The notes beneath the pieces were generated by a model. That model made no database searches. It was not told the DNA's origin and was given only the letters and a program-made list of their open reading frames with translations. A stretch of 64,000 bases of DNA from Flavobacterium piscinae (GTDB lineage: Bacteria; Bacteroidota; Bacteroidia; Flavobacteriales; Flavobacteriaceae): positions 217,024 to 281,023 of the forward strand of contig NZ_SBKQ01000004.1 in assembly GCF_004122145.1 (NCBI RefSeq), given 5' to 3'. The translations under genes and the position numbers were made by a program. Within the stretch, counting starts at the first letter, position 1. Each line of letters opens with the position of its first letter. This document shows, in pieces, positions 10,702 through 20,200 of this stretch.

Positions 10702-12384
10702 ATGTCAGAAGAAAAGTCGCTCAATTTTATTGAACAAATAATCGAAGAAGATTTGAAAAACGGTTTTCCTAAAGCGAAACTTCGTTTTCGTTTTCCGCCT
10801 GAACCTAACGGGTATCTTCATGTGGGTCACGCGAGTGCCATTTGTTTAAATTTTAGTTTAGGAATTGATTATCAAGCACCGGTTAATTTACGTTTTGATG
10901 ATACCAATCCCGCCAAAGAAGAACAAGAATTTGTTGATGCCATCAAACGGGATGTGCAGTGGCTTGGTTTTCAATGGGCTGAAGAACGCTATGCATCTGA
11001 TTATTTTCAAGAATTATATGATTGGGCAGTCGAATTCATCAAAATGGATAAAGCGTATGTCGATAGCCAATCTTCCGAAGAAATGGCCAAGCAAAAAGGA
11101 ACGCCCACTCAAGTAGGTACCAATAGCCCATTCAGAAATCGCTCTGTAGTAGAAAACCTTGACCTTTTTGAACGCATGAAAAACGGAGAATTTCCGGAAG
11201 GAACTCACGTTTTACGTGCCAAAATAGATATGGCATCTACCAATATGTTGATGCGAGACCCGATCATGTATCGCATTTTACATAAACATCATCACCGTAC
11301 GGGTAATAAATGGTGTATTTATCCCATGTATGATTGGGCTCACGGAGAGAGTGATTATATCGAAGGCATTTCGCATTCGCTATGTACGCTGGAATTTTTA
11401 CCACATAGAGAATTATATGATTGGTTTTTAGACCAAATTTATGATAGCTCAAAGGTTCGTCCGAAACAACGAGAATTTGCCAGAAGAAACCTTTCGCATA
11501 CGGTTGTGAGTAAACGAAAATTACTGCAATTAGTACAAGAAGGTCACGTTTCCGGCTGGGATGATCCTAGAATGAGTACGATTTCCGGTATGCGAAGAAG
11601 AGGTTTTACACCGGCTTCTATTCGAAATTTTGCCAAAACCATCGGAATTGCGAAACGAACCAATTTAATCGATGTTTCGCTTTTAGAGTTTTGCGTTCGT
11701 GAAGATTTGAACAAAACGGCTCCCCGTGTAATGGCGGTTTTAAATCCGGTAAAGTTGGTTATTACCAATTATCCCGATGGACAAGAAGAGTGGTTAGAGG
11801 CAGAAAATAATCCTGAGGAAGAAGTTTTGACCTACCGAAAAGTGCCTTTTTCAAAAGAATTATACATTGAAAGAGAGGATTTTCAAGAAGAAGCCAACAA
11901 GAAATTTTTCCGTTTAACCCTGGGAACAGAAGTGCGTTTGAAGAATGCTTACATTATTAAAGGTGAAAATGTTATCAAAGATGCTGACGGAAATATCACT
12001 GAAATTCACGCTTCGTATGACGTGGATTCTAAGTCGGGTAGTGGCACTGAAGCCAGTCAACGCAAAGTAAAAGGAACCATTCATTGGGTTTCGATTCCAC
12101 ATGCAGTTGAAGCAGAAGTACGTATTTATGATCGTTTATTCACACACGAAAATCCGGATGGTGATAAAGAAGTTGACTTTAAAAATTACATCAATCCTAA
12201 TTCATTAGAAGTAATTACTGGATATGTTGAACCAAGTTTAACATCCGCTCAACCGGAAGATAAATTTCAATTTCAACGGTTAGGTTATTTTTGTACCGAT
12301 AAAGATTCTACTTCAAAAAAATTAGTTTTTAATAAAACAGTTGGCTTAAGAGATACTTGGGCAAAAATTGAAGCCAAAGAATAA
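10702..12384 (+). CDS. glnS: Glutaminyl-tRNA synthetase
   Basis: 560 residues, close to the usual length for GlnRS. It charges tRNA-Gln with glutamine in the cytoplasm. The class I HIGH signature appears as HVGHA in PPEPNGYLHVGHASA, and the KMSKS loop as VVSKRK. The GlnRS-type C-terminal anticodon-binding beta-barrels follow (ending LGYFCTDKDS). An in-frame TTG seven codons upstream overlaps the predicted -7 box, so ATG 10702 (MSEEKSLNF) is taken as the start. The gene is monocistronic: its own promoter lies upstream and a hairpin terminator at 12410 follows. Having both GlnRS and GluRS (gltX nearby) fits direct glutaminylation in Bacteroidetes. Confidence 0.97.
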   Translation: MSEEKSLNFIEQIIEEDLKNGFPKAKLRFRFPPEPNGYLHVGHASAICLNFSLGIDYQAPVNLRFDDTNPAKEEQEFVDAIKRDVQWLGFQWAEERYASDYFQELYDWAVEFIKMDKAYVDSQSSEEMAKQKGTPTQVGTNSPFRNRSVVENLDLFERMKNGEFPEGTHVLRAKIDMASTNMLMRDPIMYRILHKHHHRTGNKWCIYPMYDWAHGESDYIEGISHSLCTLEFLPHRELYDWFLDQIYDSSKVRPKQREFARRNLSHTVVSKRKLLQLVQEGHVSGWDDPRMSTISGMRRRGFTPASIRNFAKTIGIAKRTNLIDVSLLEFCVREDLNKTAPRVMAVLNPVKLVITNYPDGQEEWLEAENNPEEEVLTYRKVPFSKELYIEREDFQEEANKKFFRLTLGTEVRLKNAYIIKGENVIKDADGNITEIHASYDVDSKSGSGTEASQRKVKGTIHWVSIPHAVEAEVRIYDRLFTHENPDGDKEVDFKNYINPNSLEVITGYVEPSLTSAQPEDKFQFQRLGYFCTDKDSTSKKLVFNKTVGLRDTWAKIEAKE

Positions 12385-12409
12385 GTTTAAACAATAAATA
12401 AAAACAATT

Positions 12410-12435
12410 AAAAGCCACATATCATAGTGGCTTTT
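12410..12435 (+). terminator. Rho-independent terminator of glnS
   Basis: A 9-bp perfect stem, AAAAGCCAC / GTGGCTTTT, with an 8-nt loop, 25 bp after the glnS stop and ending in T-rich sequence. Confidence 0.8.
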
Positions 12436-12732
12436 CTTATTATTGTAAAAAACTATTGGTTTTAAAAATTAAATAATAAAAAACAATTAAAAATGACTTT
12501 TTTAGATAAGTTTTAAGAGAATAGAAAAAAACAGCAATATGTTTTTATGATTTGCTTGACAAAAATGAATTTAAACGCTTCTAATTCGTTTTTGATTATT
12601 TTTCGTTCATTTTTACTTTCACAAAACATAAAGATTTTAATTTTTCTGTTTTGCGAGTTTTCTTTATTTTAAATTTCTCAAATTTTTAAAATCAGTGTTC
12701 AAAGAAGAAACAGAAAATATAGTTCAAAAAAA

Positions 12733-12750
12733 AGAGACCCGAAGGTCTCT
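12733..12750 (-). terminator. Terminator of the band-7 gene
   Basis: On the minus strand a 7-bp stem, AGAGACC / GGTCTCT, closes a TTCG tetraloop and is followed by eight T residues. It lies 6 bp after the stop of the gene at 12757-13719. Confidence 0.85.
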
Positions 12751-12756
12751 CCTATT

Positions 12757-13719
12757 TTATTCTTCTTCTTCGGTTGTCCCGAATTCATCTTTTTTCTTCT
12801 TTCCAATCCGCGAATTACTGTTTGCTTTTTTCATCGCTTCACCCACTTGGTTGCTTGCTGTAAAACTCGCTACCATATTGTTTAACATATCACTTCCGGC
12901 TTGTGGGGAATTAGGTAATAAAATCAAGTTGGAATTTGTATCGGCACCAATCGCTTGCAATGTATCATAGTGTTGTGTCACTACAATTAAGGCAGAGGCT
13001 TCCTGAGAATTAATTCCCACTTTATTCAACACATCAACAGATTCTACTAAACCTCTTGCAATTTCTCTTCTTTGGTCGGCAATACCTTGACCTTGAAGTC
13101 TTTTGCTTTCTGCTTCCGCTTTTGCTTTTGCTACAATTCTGATTCTTCCGGCTTCTGCTTCGTATTCAGCAGCGGTTTTTTCACGATCGGCAGCGTTGAT
13201 TCTATTCATCGCATTTTTTACTTGAATATCCGGGTCAATATCAGTAATCAATGTATTGATGATGTCGTATCCATACGTAGTCATCGCTTCGTTTAATTCG
13301 CGTTTAACGGCAATGGCAATGTCATCTTTACGCTCAAAAACATCATCTAATTTTAATTTAGGAACTTCCGCACGCACCACGTCAAAAACATACGAAGTAA
13401 TCTGATCATGAGGATATTCTAATTTGTAAAATGCTTCATAAACCTTTTCTTGAATCACTTTAAACTGAACCGAAACTTTCATTTTCACGAATACGTTGTC
13501 TTTGGTTTTGGTTTCAATAATCACGTCTAATTGTTGAATTCTCAGATTAATTTTCCCTGCAATTCGGTCAATAACCGGGATTTTTAATTGTAAACCGGAC
13601 TGTCTGATACTGCTAAAACGACCAAATCGTTCAATAACTGCAGCCGTTTGTTGCTTCACTGTGAAAAAGGAAGCTAATAAAAGAAAAACACCTAAAACAA
13701 TAATAATGTAACCAATCAT
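12757..13719 (-). CDS. SPFH/band-7 membrane protein (stomatin-like)
   Basis: 320 residues. An N-terminal membrane segment (residues ~2-22, IIIVLGVFLLLASFF) is followed by an SPFH/band-7 domain (VKQQTAAVIERFGRF, then PVIDRI and VFDVVRAEVPKL). Next comes an Ala/Glu/Lys-rich helical region (residues ~185-225, with AAEYEAEAGRIRIVAKAKAE) typical of stomatin-like assemblies. The C-terminus is acidic (TTEEEE). Family members form large rings at the inner membrane and influence protease activity or membrane microdomains. It resembles QmcA and HIR-type proteins. It is transcribed alone and divergently from the barrel gene at 13794. The exact role is not visible from sequence. Confidence 0.88.
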   Translation of the reverse strand: MIGYIIIVLGVFLLLASFFTVKQQTAAVIERFGRFSSIRQSGLQLKIPVIDRIAGKINLRIQQLDVIIETKTKDNVFVKMKVSVQFKVIQEKVYEAFYKLEYPHDQITSYVFDVVRAEVPKLKLDDVFERKDDIAIAVKRELNEAMTTYGYDIINTLITDIDPDIQVKNAMNRINAADREKTAAEYEAEAGRIRIVAKAKAEAESKRLQGQGIADQRREIARGLVESVDVLNKVGINSQEASALIVVTQHYDTLQAIGADTNSNLILLPNSPQAGSDMLNNMVASFTASNQVGEAMKKANSNSRIGKKKKDEFGTTEEEE

Positions 13720-13764
13720 AAAAAATAGTTTAATGAGTTATACGTAATGATACGAAATTTCTCG

Positions 13765-13772
13765 TACGTTTG
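13765..13772 (+). promoter_or_regulatory. Promoter -7 box of the outer-membrane barrel gene
   Basis: TACGTTTG matches TAnnTTTG and ends 21 bp before the ATG at 13794. It supports that ATG over the in-frame TTG at 13770. Confidence 0.55.
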
Positions 13773-13793
13773 TTACAACTTTACACACATTTT

Positions 13794-14450
13794 ATGAAAA
13801 GATATTATTTGACACTCGTTTTATTTAGTATAACAAGCACCGTATTGGCTCAATATGGCAAGGGTGATTACAACCATATTGGAATAAGTTTAGGTATAAA
13901 CCAAACCAACTTATATACGGATAATTTTAATATTAAACCCGCAATGAATTGGACAGCAGGCTTATCCATGCGTGGAAATTACTACAATAATTTCTCGATG
14001 ATATATGGTATGAATTTTACTGAAAACAAATTTTCCATTGAAACTTTTTCAGGCTTTTCTCAAAAAGAAGTGGATTTAAAGATGATGGCTGTTCAAGTTC
14101 ATTTGTTGTTGTGTTATAAAATTGGCGGAGGTCCTGTTTCATTGGATTTTGGTCCGGTTTTACAAGTGAACAGTAAATTAAAATTCAACGATGCTGATGA
14201 AAATAATTTTATTGTAGGCAATGAATTACTTCGTGTTCAAGATATTGAAGACATCAACACTTTTAATTTTAATGTTTATGCCGGAATTTCAGGAGGTTTT
14301 GAAAATATTCGTTTGAGTTTAAGTTACCAATATGGTGTGACCAATATTTTAAATAATCTCAATCAACAAGATGACGTGGCCGCTCTAGCCGATGGAAAGT
14401 TAAAAGGAAATTTAGGAGTTATTGCCGGAAACATTATCTTCTATTTTTAA
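13794..14450 (+). CDS. Outer-membrane beta-barrel protein (PorT-like family)
   Basis: 218 residues. A signal peptide (MKRYYLTLVLFS...) ends at VLAQ. The rest alternates hydrophobic and polar residues as a small 8-stranded barrel would (KPAMNWTAGLSMRGNYYNNF, LSLSYQYGV) and ends in aromatic FYF, as outer-membrane proteins do. The family is probably the 'outer membrane protein beta-barrel' group that includes PorT, but many members are not T9SS components. A direct T9SS role is therefore not claimed. Start ATG 13794 is chosen because the longer TTG start lies inside the predicted promoter. It shares a bidirectional terminator with gltX. Confidence 0.75.
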   Translation: MKRYYLTLVLFSITSTVLAQYGKGDYNHIGISLGINQTNLYTDNFNIKPAMNWTAGLSMRGNYYNNFSMIYGMNFTENKFSIETFSGFSQKEVDLKMMAVQVHLLLCYKIGGGPVSLDFGPVLQVNSKLKFNDADENNFIVGNELLRVQDIEDINTFNFNVYAGISGGFENIRLSLSYQYGVTNILNNLNQQDDVAALADGKLKGNLGVIAGNIIFYF

Positions 14451-14453
14451 ATT

Positions 14454-14481
14454 AAAAAGGCTCCTTCAAGGGAGCCTTTTT
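14454..14481. terminator. Bidirectional terminator between the barrel gene and gltX
   Basis: An 11-bp stem, AAAAAGGCTCC / GGAGCCTTTTT, with a 6-nt loop fills the gap between the two convergent stop codons. A-rich and T-rich flanks let it serve both strands. Confidence 0.9.
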
Positions 14482-15999
14482 TTATAAGGATTGAATCGCT
14501 TTTTCAATTCTTTTAACGGTTTCTTCCTTTCCAATTAGTTCAATAATATCAAACAAATGTGGCCCTTTTAACGCTCCAACTAAACTCAATCGAAGTGGTT
14601 GCATTACTTTCCCCATGCCAATTTCATTGGTTGTCATCCAGTCTTTTACAATCGTTTCAATGTTTAAAGAGGTAAAATCATCTATCGATACTAAAACGTC
14701 AATCACTTGTTTCATTAAAACCGGCGTTTCCTCTTTCCAATTTTTGGATGCTTTTTCGTCATACGAAGTCGGTACCACAAAGAAATAATCGGCTAATTCC
14801 CAAAAATCTGATACAAAATTTGCTCGTTCTTTGATGGAAGAAACGATTCTTTTCATCAACGACCTGTTTGTCATTTCGACGAAGGAGAAATCTCTTTTCT
14901 TTAAGTCAGAAATAAATAATTCCGCTAACGCTTCCTCACTTTGCTTCTGTAAATACTGATGATTAAACCATTTGTTTTTCTCCGGGTCAAATTTAGCTCC
15001 GGCTTTGTGCACACGATTCAAATCAAATTTTTCCACTAATTCATCTAATGAAAATAATTCTTGATCGGTTCCGTCATTCCAACCTAATAACGCTAAAAAG
15101 TTGATTACTGCTTCCGGAAAATAACCGGTTTCACGATATCCGGATGAAATGCCTTCTTCCGTTTTCCATTCCAACGGGAAAACCGGAAAGCCCATTTTAT
15201 CGCCATCTCGTTTGGATAATTTTCCGTTGCCAATAGGTTTTAAAATTAATGGTAAATGAGCAAATTCAGGTGCTTCCCAACCAAAAGCTTTGTACAACAA
15301 ATGATGAAGTGGGAGAGAAGGCAACCATTCTTCGCCACGAATTACGTGCGACGTTTCCATCAAATGGTCATCAACAATGTTGGCCAAATGATACGTTGGC
15401 ATTCCGTCGCTTTTAAATAAAACTTTGTCATCCAGTAAGTTTGTATCAAATTTGATGTCGCCTCGAATGATGTCTTTCAATTCTAAAACCTCATTCACAG
15501 GTGTTTTAAAACGTATCACAAAATCTTCGCCGGCAGCAATTCTTCTGTTCGTTTCTTCGTCAGAAATGACCAATGAAGTATCTAATTTTTCACGATTATG
15601 CCAATTATAAATAAAGGTTTTTCCTTGTTCTTCGTGTTGTTTACGATGTTTATCTAAGGCTTCCGGAGTATCAAACGCATAATACGCCCAACCTGATTGG
15701 ATCAATTGATCGGCGTATTGTTTATACAAATGCTTGCGTTCACTCTGACGATAGGGACCAAATTTTTCGTTTTTTCCAACTGTTTCGGAAGGTGAAATTC
15801 CTAACCATTCCAACGCTTCGAATATGTATTGCTCTGCTCCGGGAACAAAGCGATTTTGGTCAGTATCTTCAATACGCAGATAAAAAACACCGTTATTTTT
15901 TTTAGCAAATAAATAATTGAATAAAGCGGTTCTTACTCCACCAATGTGCAAAGGTCCGGTTGGACTGGGTGCAAAACGAACACGAACAGGTCTTGACAT
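14482..15999 (-). CDS. gltX: Glutamyl-tRNA synthetase
   Basis: 505 residues, normal for GluRS. It charges tRNA-Glu in the cytoplasm. The start is set at MSRPVRVRF (15999); an in-frame upstream codon would add seven residues with no family support. The class I HIGH motif reads PLHIGG in FAPSPTGPLHIGGVRTA, and the KMSKS loop reads KLSKRDG. Residues ~369-378 (DFSFVEMTNR) are encoded by a 27-bp sequence nearly identical to an intergenic palindromic repeat at 55826, in a region of the C-terminal domain where family members vary. This looks like an in-frame repeat insertion. The gene is monocistronic, with a -7 box at 16018 and a shared terminator at 14454. Confidence 0.96.
   Translation of the reverse strand: MSRPVRVRFAPSPTGPLHIGGVRTALFNYLFAKKNNGVFYLRIEDTDQNRFVPGAEQYIFEALEWLGISPSETVGKNEKFGPYRQSERKHLYKQYADQLIQSGWAYYAFDTPEALDKHRKQHEEQGKTFIYNWHNREKLDTSLVISDEETNRRIAAGEDFVIRFKTPVNEVLELKDIIRGDIKFDTNLLDDKVLFKSDGMPTYHLANIVDDHLMETSHVIRGEEWLPSLPLHHLLYKAFGWEAPEFAHLPLILKPIGNGKLSKRDGDKMGFPVFPLEWKTEEGISSGYRETGYFPEAVINFLALLGWNDGTDQELFSLDELVEKFDLNRVHKAGAKFDPEKNKWFNHQYLQKQSEEALAELFISDLKKRDFSFVEMTNRSLMKRIVSSIKERANFVSDFWELADYFFVVPTSYDEKASKNWKEETPVLMKQVIDVLVSIDDFTSLNIETIVKDWMTTNEIGMGKVMQPLRLSLVGALKGPHLFDIIELIGKEETVKRIEKAIQSL
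14868..14894. repeat. Palindromic-repeat arm inside gltX
   Basis: 27 bases agree at 23 positions with the intergenic repeat arm at 55826-55852; both begin TTGTCATT and end AATCTC. Here it lies in the gltX coding region and is read on the opposite strand as DFSFVEMTN. Confidence 0.7.
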
Positions 16000-16017
16000 T
16001 TGTAAATAATTTTTTTG

Positions 16018-16025
16018 CAAAGATA
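16018..16025 (-). promoter_or_regulatory. Promoter -7 box of gltX
   Basis: On the minus strand TATCTTTG, a perfect TAnnTTTG, 18 bp before the gltX ATG. No clear -33 element was seen. Confidence 0.55.
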
Positions 16026-16071
16026 AGATTTAGTTTGCTTTTTCTGTTGAATCAGGATAGAGAGGAATGAT

Positions 16072-17100
16072 TTATTTCATTTCTTCCGGTATTCTTTTGT
16101 TCATGATTGAAAACCAAAGAGGCGGAATAAACGACAAAACCATTGAAGTGGGATAGCCGTAAGGTAATTGTGGACTTTCCTCATGACATTCTAAAATTTG
16201 ATATTCCTTGGTCGATTTATAATGATGGTCACTGTGTCTGGTTAGTTCATATAAAATGATTCTTCCCAAAATATGATTGGAATTCCAAGAATGTTTTTCG
16301 GTTACTCGTTCATATCGGCCGGATGGTAATTTTTTTCTTTTTAACCCATAATGTTCAATATAATTGATGGTTTCTAACAAAAGAAAACCGATTATGCCGG
16401 CAGAGATTCCAACGATTAAGACTTTTAAACCAAAAAAAGCATATAGGCTTATCAAGTAGGTGATTTGAAGAATAGTAAACCAAAACATGTCATTTTTTGG
16501 GGAGAAAAAAGAAGTGTTATTGATTTCATTAATTTTTTTCTGAATTTTCCAGGCTTTCATATATGTTCCACTAACGGCTTGCCACCAAAAAGAGTATAAA
16601 TTCTGATTGTATTTTGCCGTTGAAGGATCTTCCGGAGTAGAAACATCCAAATGATGTCCGTGATTGTGTTCGATGAAAAAATGGGTATAATGACTTGGAA
16701 CAAGCAATAATTTTCCTAAAATTCGCTCAAATAATATTTTTCGATGACCCAACTCATGAGCAACATTTATTCCGTTAGAACCCAAAATAATTCCTAAACT
16801 GAGCACTATTCCGATTAATTCATACAGTTGTAACGAAGTTGTTTGAACGATTTTAAACGTAAAAAAGAGACTTCCATATACAATTAAGATATTCAGGTAC
16901 AACAACCAGTCATAGAGTTTATTTTTCAATTTTTTTTCTTTTTCCTCGTCTGAATAATTGGAATGATTAAGCGGTAGAATGTATTCCAGAATAGGAATAA
17001 AAATAAACACAAAAACAATTAAAAAATAAGACCAAAAGCCTTGTTGAAAAATACATAAAATTCCAACCAAAGGGATACTGTATGCCCATAAGTATTTCAT
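16072..17100 (-). CDS. AlkB-like membrane fatty-acid/alkane hydroxylase
   Basis: 342 residues with about six membrane segments. It carries the full histidine set of the alkane 1-monooxygenase family: HELGH (115-119), EHNHGHH (144-150) followed by TPEDP, NYIEHYGL (~248) and LTRHSDHHYKS (~292). These histidines bind the di-iron centre that hydroxylates alkyl chains at the inner membrane. The protein is somewhat shorter than classical AlkB of about 400 residues. No rubredoxin or rubredoxin reductase gene lies nearby, so the electron donor is unknown. The substrate could be an alkane or a fatty acyl chain. It is transcribed alone and divergently from DUF4175. Confidence 0.88.
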   Translation of the reverse strand: MKYLWAYSIPLVGILCIFQQGFWSYFLIVFVFIFIPILEYILPLNHSNYSDEEKEKKLKNKLYDWLLYLNILIVYGSLFFTFKIVQTTSLQLYELIGIVLSLGIILGSNGINVAHELGHRKILFERILGKLLLVPSHYTHFFIEHNHGHHLDVSTPEDPSTAKYNQNLYSFWWQAVSGTYMKAWKIQKKINEINNTSFFSPKNDMFWFTILQITYLISLYAFFGLKVLIVGISAGIIGFLLLETINYIEHYGLKRKKLPSGRYERVTEKHSWNSNHILGRIILYELTRHSDHHYKSTKEYQILECHEESPQLPYGYPTSMVLSFIPPLWFSIMNKRIPEEMK

Positions 17101-17151
17101 GATACAAATCGTTTTTCTAAAATTAGAAAATTCTTTTAAAAACTTTTAACT

Positions 17152-17180
17152 TTTGACTAAAAAATAAAATTGTACTTTTA
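17152..17180 (+). promoter_or_regulatory. Promoter of the DUF4175-ybeY-mnmG group
   Basis: A -33 TTTG (17152-17155) and a -7 box TACTTTTA (17173-17180, one mismatch to TAnnTTTG) are separated by 17 bp. The box ends 27 bp before the TTG start at 17208. Confidence 0.5.
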
Positions 17181-17207
17181 TCGGTTACAAGTAAAAGCCT
17201 TATTATT

Positions 17208-20200
17208 TTGGAAACAAAGTCGCTGATTTATCAAAAGTTAGAAGCATTTATCAAAAAATATTACACCAATGAATTACTCAAAGGAGTTATTTTGTTCGTT
17301 GGCTTAGGGTTGTTGTATTTCTTTTTTACCCTTTTTATAGAATATTTTCTTTGGTTAAAACCAACCGGAAGAACCATCCTTTTTTGGACTTTTGTAGGGG
17401 TTGAGCTTTACTTATTATCACGTTTTATATTGTTTCCGCTCTTCAAATTATTTAAGCTTCAAAAAGGAATTGACTACAAACAAGCCTCACATATTATTGG
17501 AAATCATTTTACGGAAGTGAATGACAAACTCACGAACTTTCTTCAATTAGCGGAAAACAATCAACAATCAGAGCTGCTTTTGGCCTCTATTGAACAAAAA
17601 GGAAAAAGTTTGCAACCGATTCCGTTTAATAACGCGATTAATTTCAAGAAGAACACCAAATACCTTCCGTGGGCCATTGTTCCGCTATTATTTTTGAGTT
17701 TCTTTATGTTGTCGGGAAATAGCGATATAATTGCCGATAGCATGAATCGAGTAGTACGATACAATGAGAAATTTTCGCCACCGGCACCTTTTTCGTTTGT
17801 GGTATTGAATGATAATTTACAAACCGAACAAGGTTCAGATTTTATTTTGCAAGTGAAATCAGAAGGAAAGGTAATTCCTGAAAATGCAATGATATTTATT
17901 GGCGAAGAAAGTTATTACATGGAAAGTACCAAACCAGGTGTTTTTGAATATCGTTTTACGAAACCTTCAAAAAACATTACTTTTCATGTGGAATCCAATT
18001 CGGTTGCTACACCTGATTTGGAACTTTCAGTAGTGGCTGTTCCAACGATTTCTAATTTTGAAATGGTTTTACAGTTTCCATCGTATTTAAACCGAAAAGC
18101 AGAAGTTATCAAAGGATCCGGTAATGCAATTGTTCCTGAAGGAACGAGGGTGAGTTGGAAAATAAATGCTCTTTCTACCTCAAAAATTGAATATTCCGAT
18201 GGTTCCGGATTTATCAAATTTAATCAAGAATATGAGGTGTTTAAATTGTCTAAAAACATTGTTCAAAATACAGAATATCAACTACTTACTTCTAATGCTA
18301 AAATCAAACATTACGAGAAGTTAAACTATCAAATTTCAACGATTAAAGATCAATTTCCTACCATTACAGTCAACAATGCTCCGGATAGTTTGCGAATGGA
18401 GAAGAATATTTTAATCGGACAAGTGTCAGATGATATTGGACTTTCTAAGTTGCAAATTGTCTATTATCCAAAAAACAATGAAAAAGCAGCTTTAAAATCA
18501 TCTATTCCGGTCAAAAAGGATGTGTTTGATCAATTTATCTTCATGTTTCCCGGAAATCTTCCGGTGGAGGAAGGGGTTTCTTATGAATATTATTTTGAAG
18601 TCTTTGATAATGACGCAATTCACAATTATAAAAGTTCAAAATCATCTGTTTTCTCAGACCGAATCAGTACGGAAGAAGAACGGGAAGAAGAGCAATTGAA
18701 ACAACAAAATGACAATATCAATAGTATTCAGAAGTCTTTAAAAAATCAAGATAAGCAGTTATCTGAGCTAGAAAAGCTTCAGAAAATGAGCAAAGAAAAG
18801 GAAAGCTTAGAATTTAAAGACAAACAAAAAATAAATGATTTCATCAAACGCCAAAAGCAACAAGAGGAAATGATGAAAGAATTTACTAAGGATTTGAAGA
18901 ATAATTTGAACGAGTTTAACAAAGATGAAAAAGACGAATTCAAAGAACAGCTTGAAAAACGTGCTGAAAATGCTGAAAAACAATCGGAAGAAAATCAAAA
19001 ATTACTAGATGAACTTCAAAAACTCTCAGAGAAGATTCAGGATTTAGACATCGAAGAAAAGTTAGATAAAATTAAACAAAATGCGAAAAACCAAACGAAA
19101 AACCTCGAGCAATTAGTTGAATTAACTAAAAAGTATTACGTTGAAAAGAAAGCAGAACAGCTCATGAAGAAGCTGGATAAACTAGCTGAAAAACAAGAGA
19201 GTTTATCAAAAGAAGAAAAAGAAAACACTTCTGCTAAGCAAGAGGAATTAAACAAAGAGTTTGATAAATTGCAAGAAGAATTTCGTGAATTAGAAAAAGA
19301 AAACAAAGAATTAAAAAAGCCTTTAGACATTCCTTCTGACGAAAAGCAAGAAAAAAGCATAGAAGAAGACATGCAAAAAGCCTCTGATGAGTTACTAAAA
19401 GACCAAAAAGAAAAAGCTAAACCAAAACAAAAAAGTGCTGCCCAAAAAATGAAACAAATGAGTCAACAAATGGCTCAAAGTATGGCTGGAGGTGATATGG
19501 AGCAACTCGAAGAAGATGTCAAAATGATGCGTCAAATACTTGACAATTTATTGGCTTTTTCTTTTTCTCAAGAAGAGTTGATGAAACAATTTAAAGGATT
19601 GAAAAAAGGAGCACCTTCTTATAATAAATACCTTAAAATTCAACAAGATTTGAAACAGCAATTCAAACACGTTGATGATAGTTTGTTTGCTATGTCATTA
19701 CGAAACGAGATGATAACTGAGAAAGTGACGGAAGAAATAGGAAACGTGCATTACAATGTAGATAAAGCTCTAGAATCCTTAGCAGAAGCAATAATTTCCA
19801 AAGGTGTTTCCCACCAACAATATACAGTAGCAGCGTCCAATCGATTAGCCGATTTTTTGTCAGACATCATGAATAACATGCAGATGTCAATGCAAGGGAT
19901 GGGTTCCGGTTCTTCCGGAAAACCTAAACGGGGTCAAGGGAAAGGTGGCGGACAATTACCGGATATCATCCAAAAGCAACAAGGTTTGTCTGAAAAGATG
20001 AAAAAAGGCATGGAAAAAGGGGAAAAGCCCAGTGATGGAAAAGACGGGGAGAAAGGGGAAAAACCCGGCGGAAAAGAAGGTAGCAAAGATGGTGATAAAG
20101 GCAAAGGTAATCAAAAAGGAAATAAGCCCGGCGAAGGAAGTGGTGGTGGCCAAAGTAATAATGACGGAGAAGAAAATGCACGAGAATTGATGGAAATTTT

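Larger units (their letters stand above)
12385..12756. other. Convergent intergenic region after glnS
   Basis: 372 very AT-rich bases between the convergent glnS and band-7 genes. It holds a glnS terminator (12410-12435) at one end and the band-7 gene terminator (12733-12750) at the other. The ~290 bases between them show no convincing gene, RNA or repeat. Confidence 0.6.

Noticed and set aside
14482..15999. Frameshift in gltX at the repeat arm
   Set aside because: The frame is open through the repeat and the C-terminal domain is intact.
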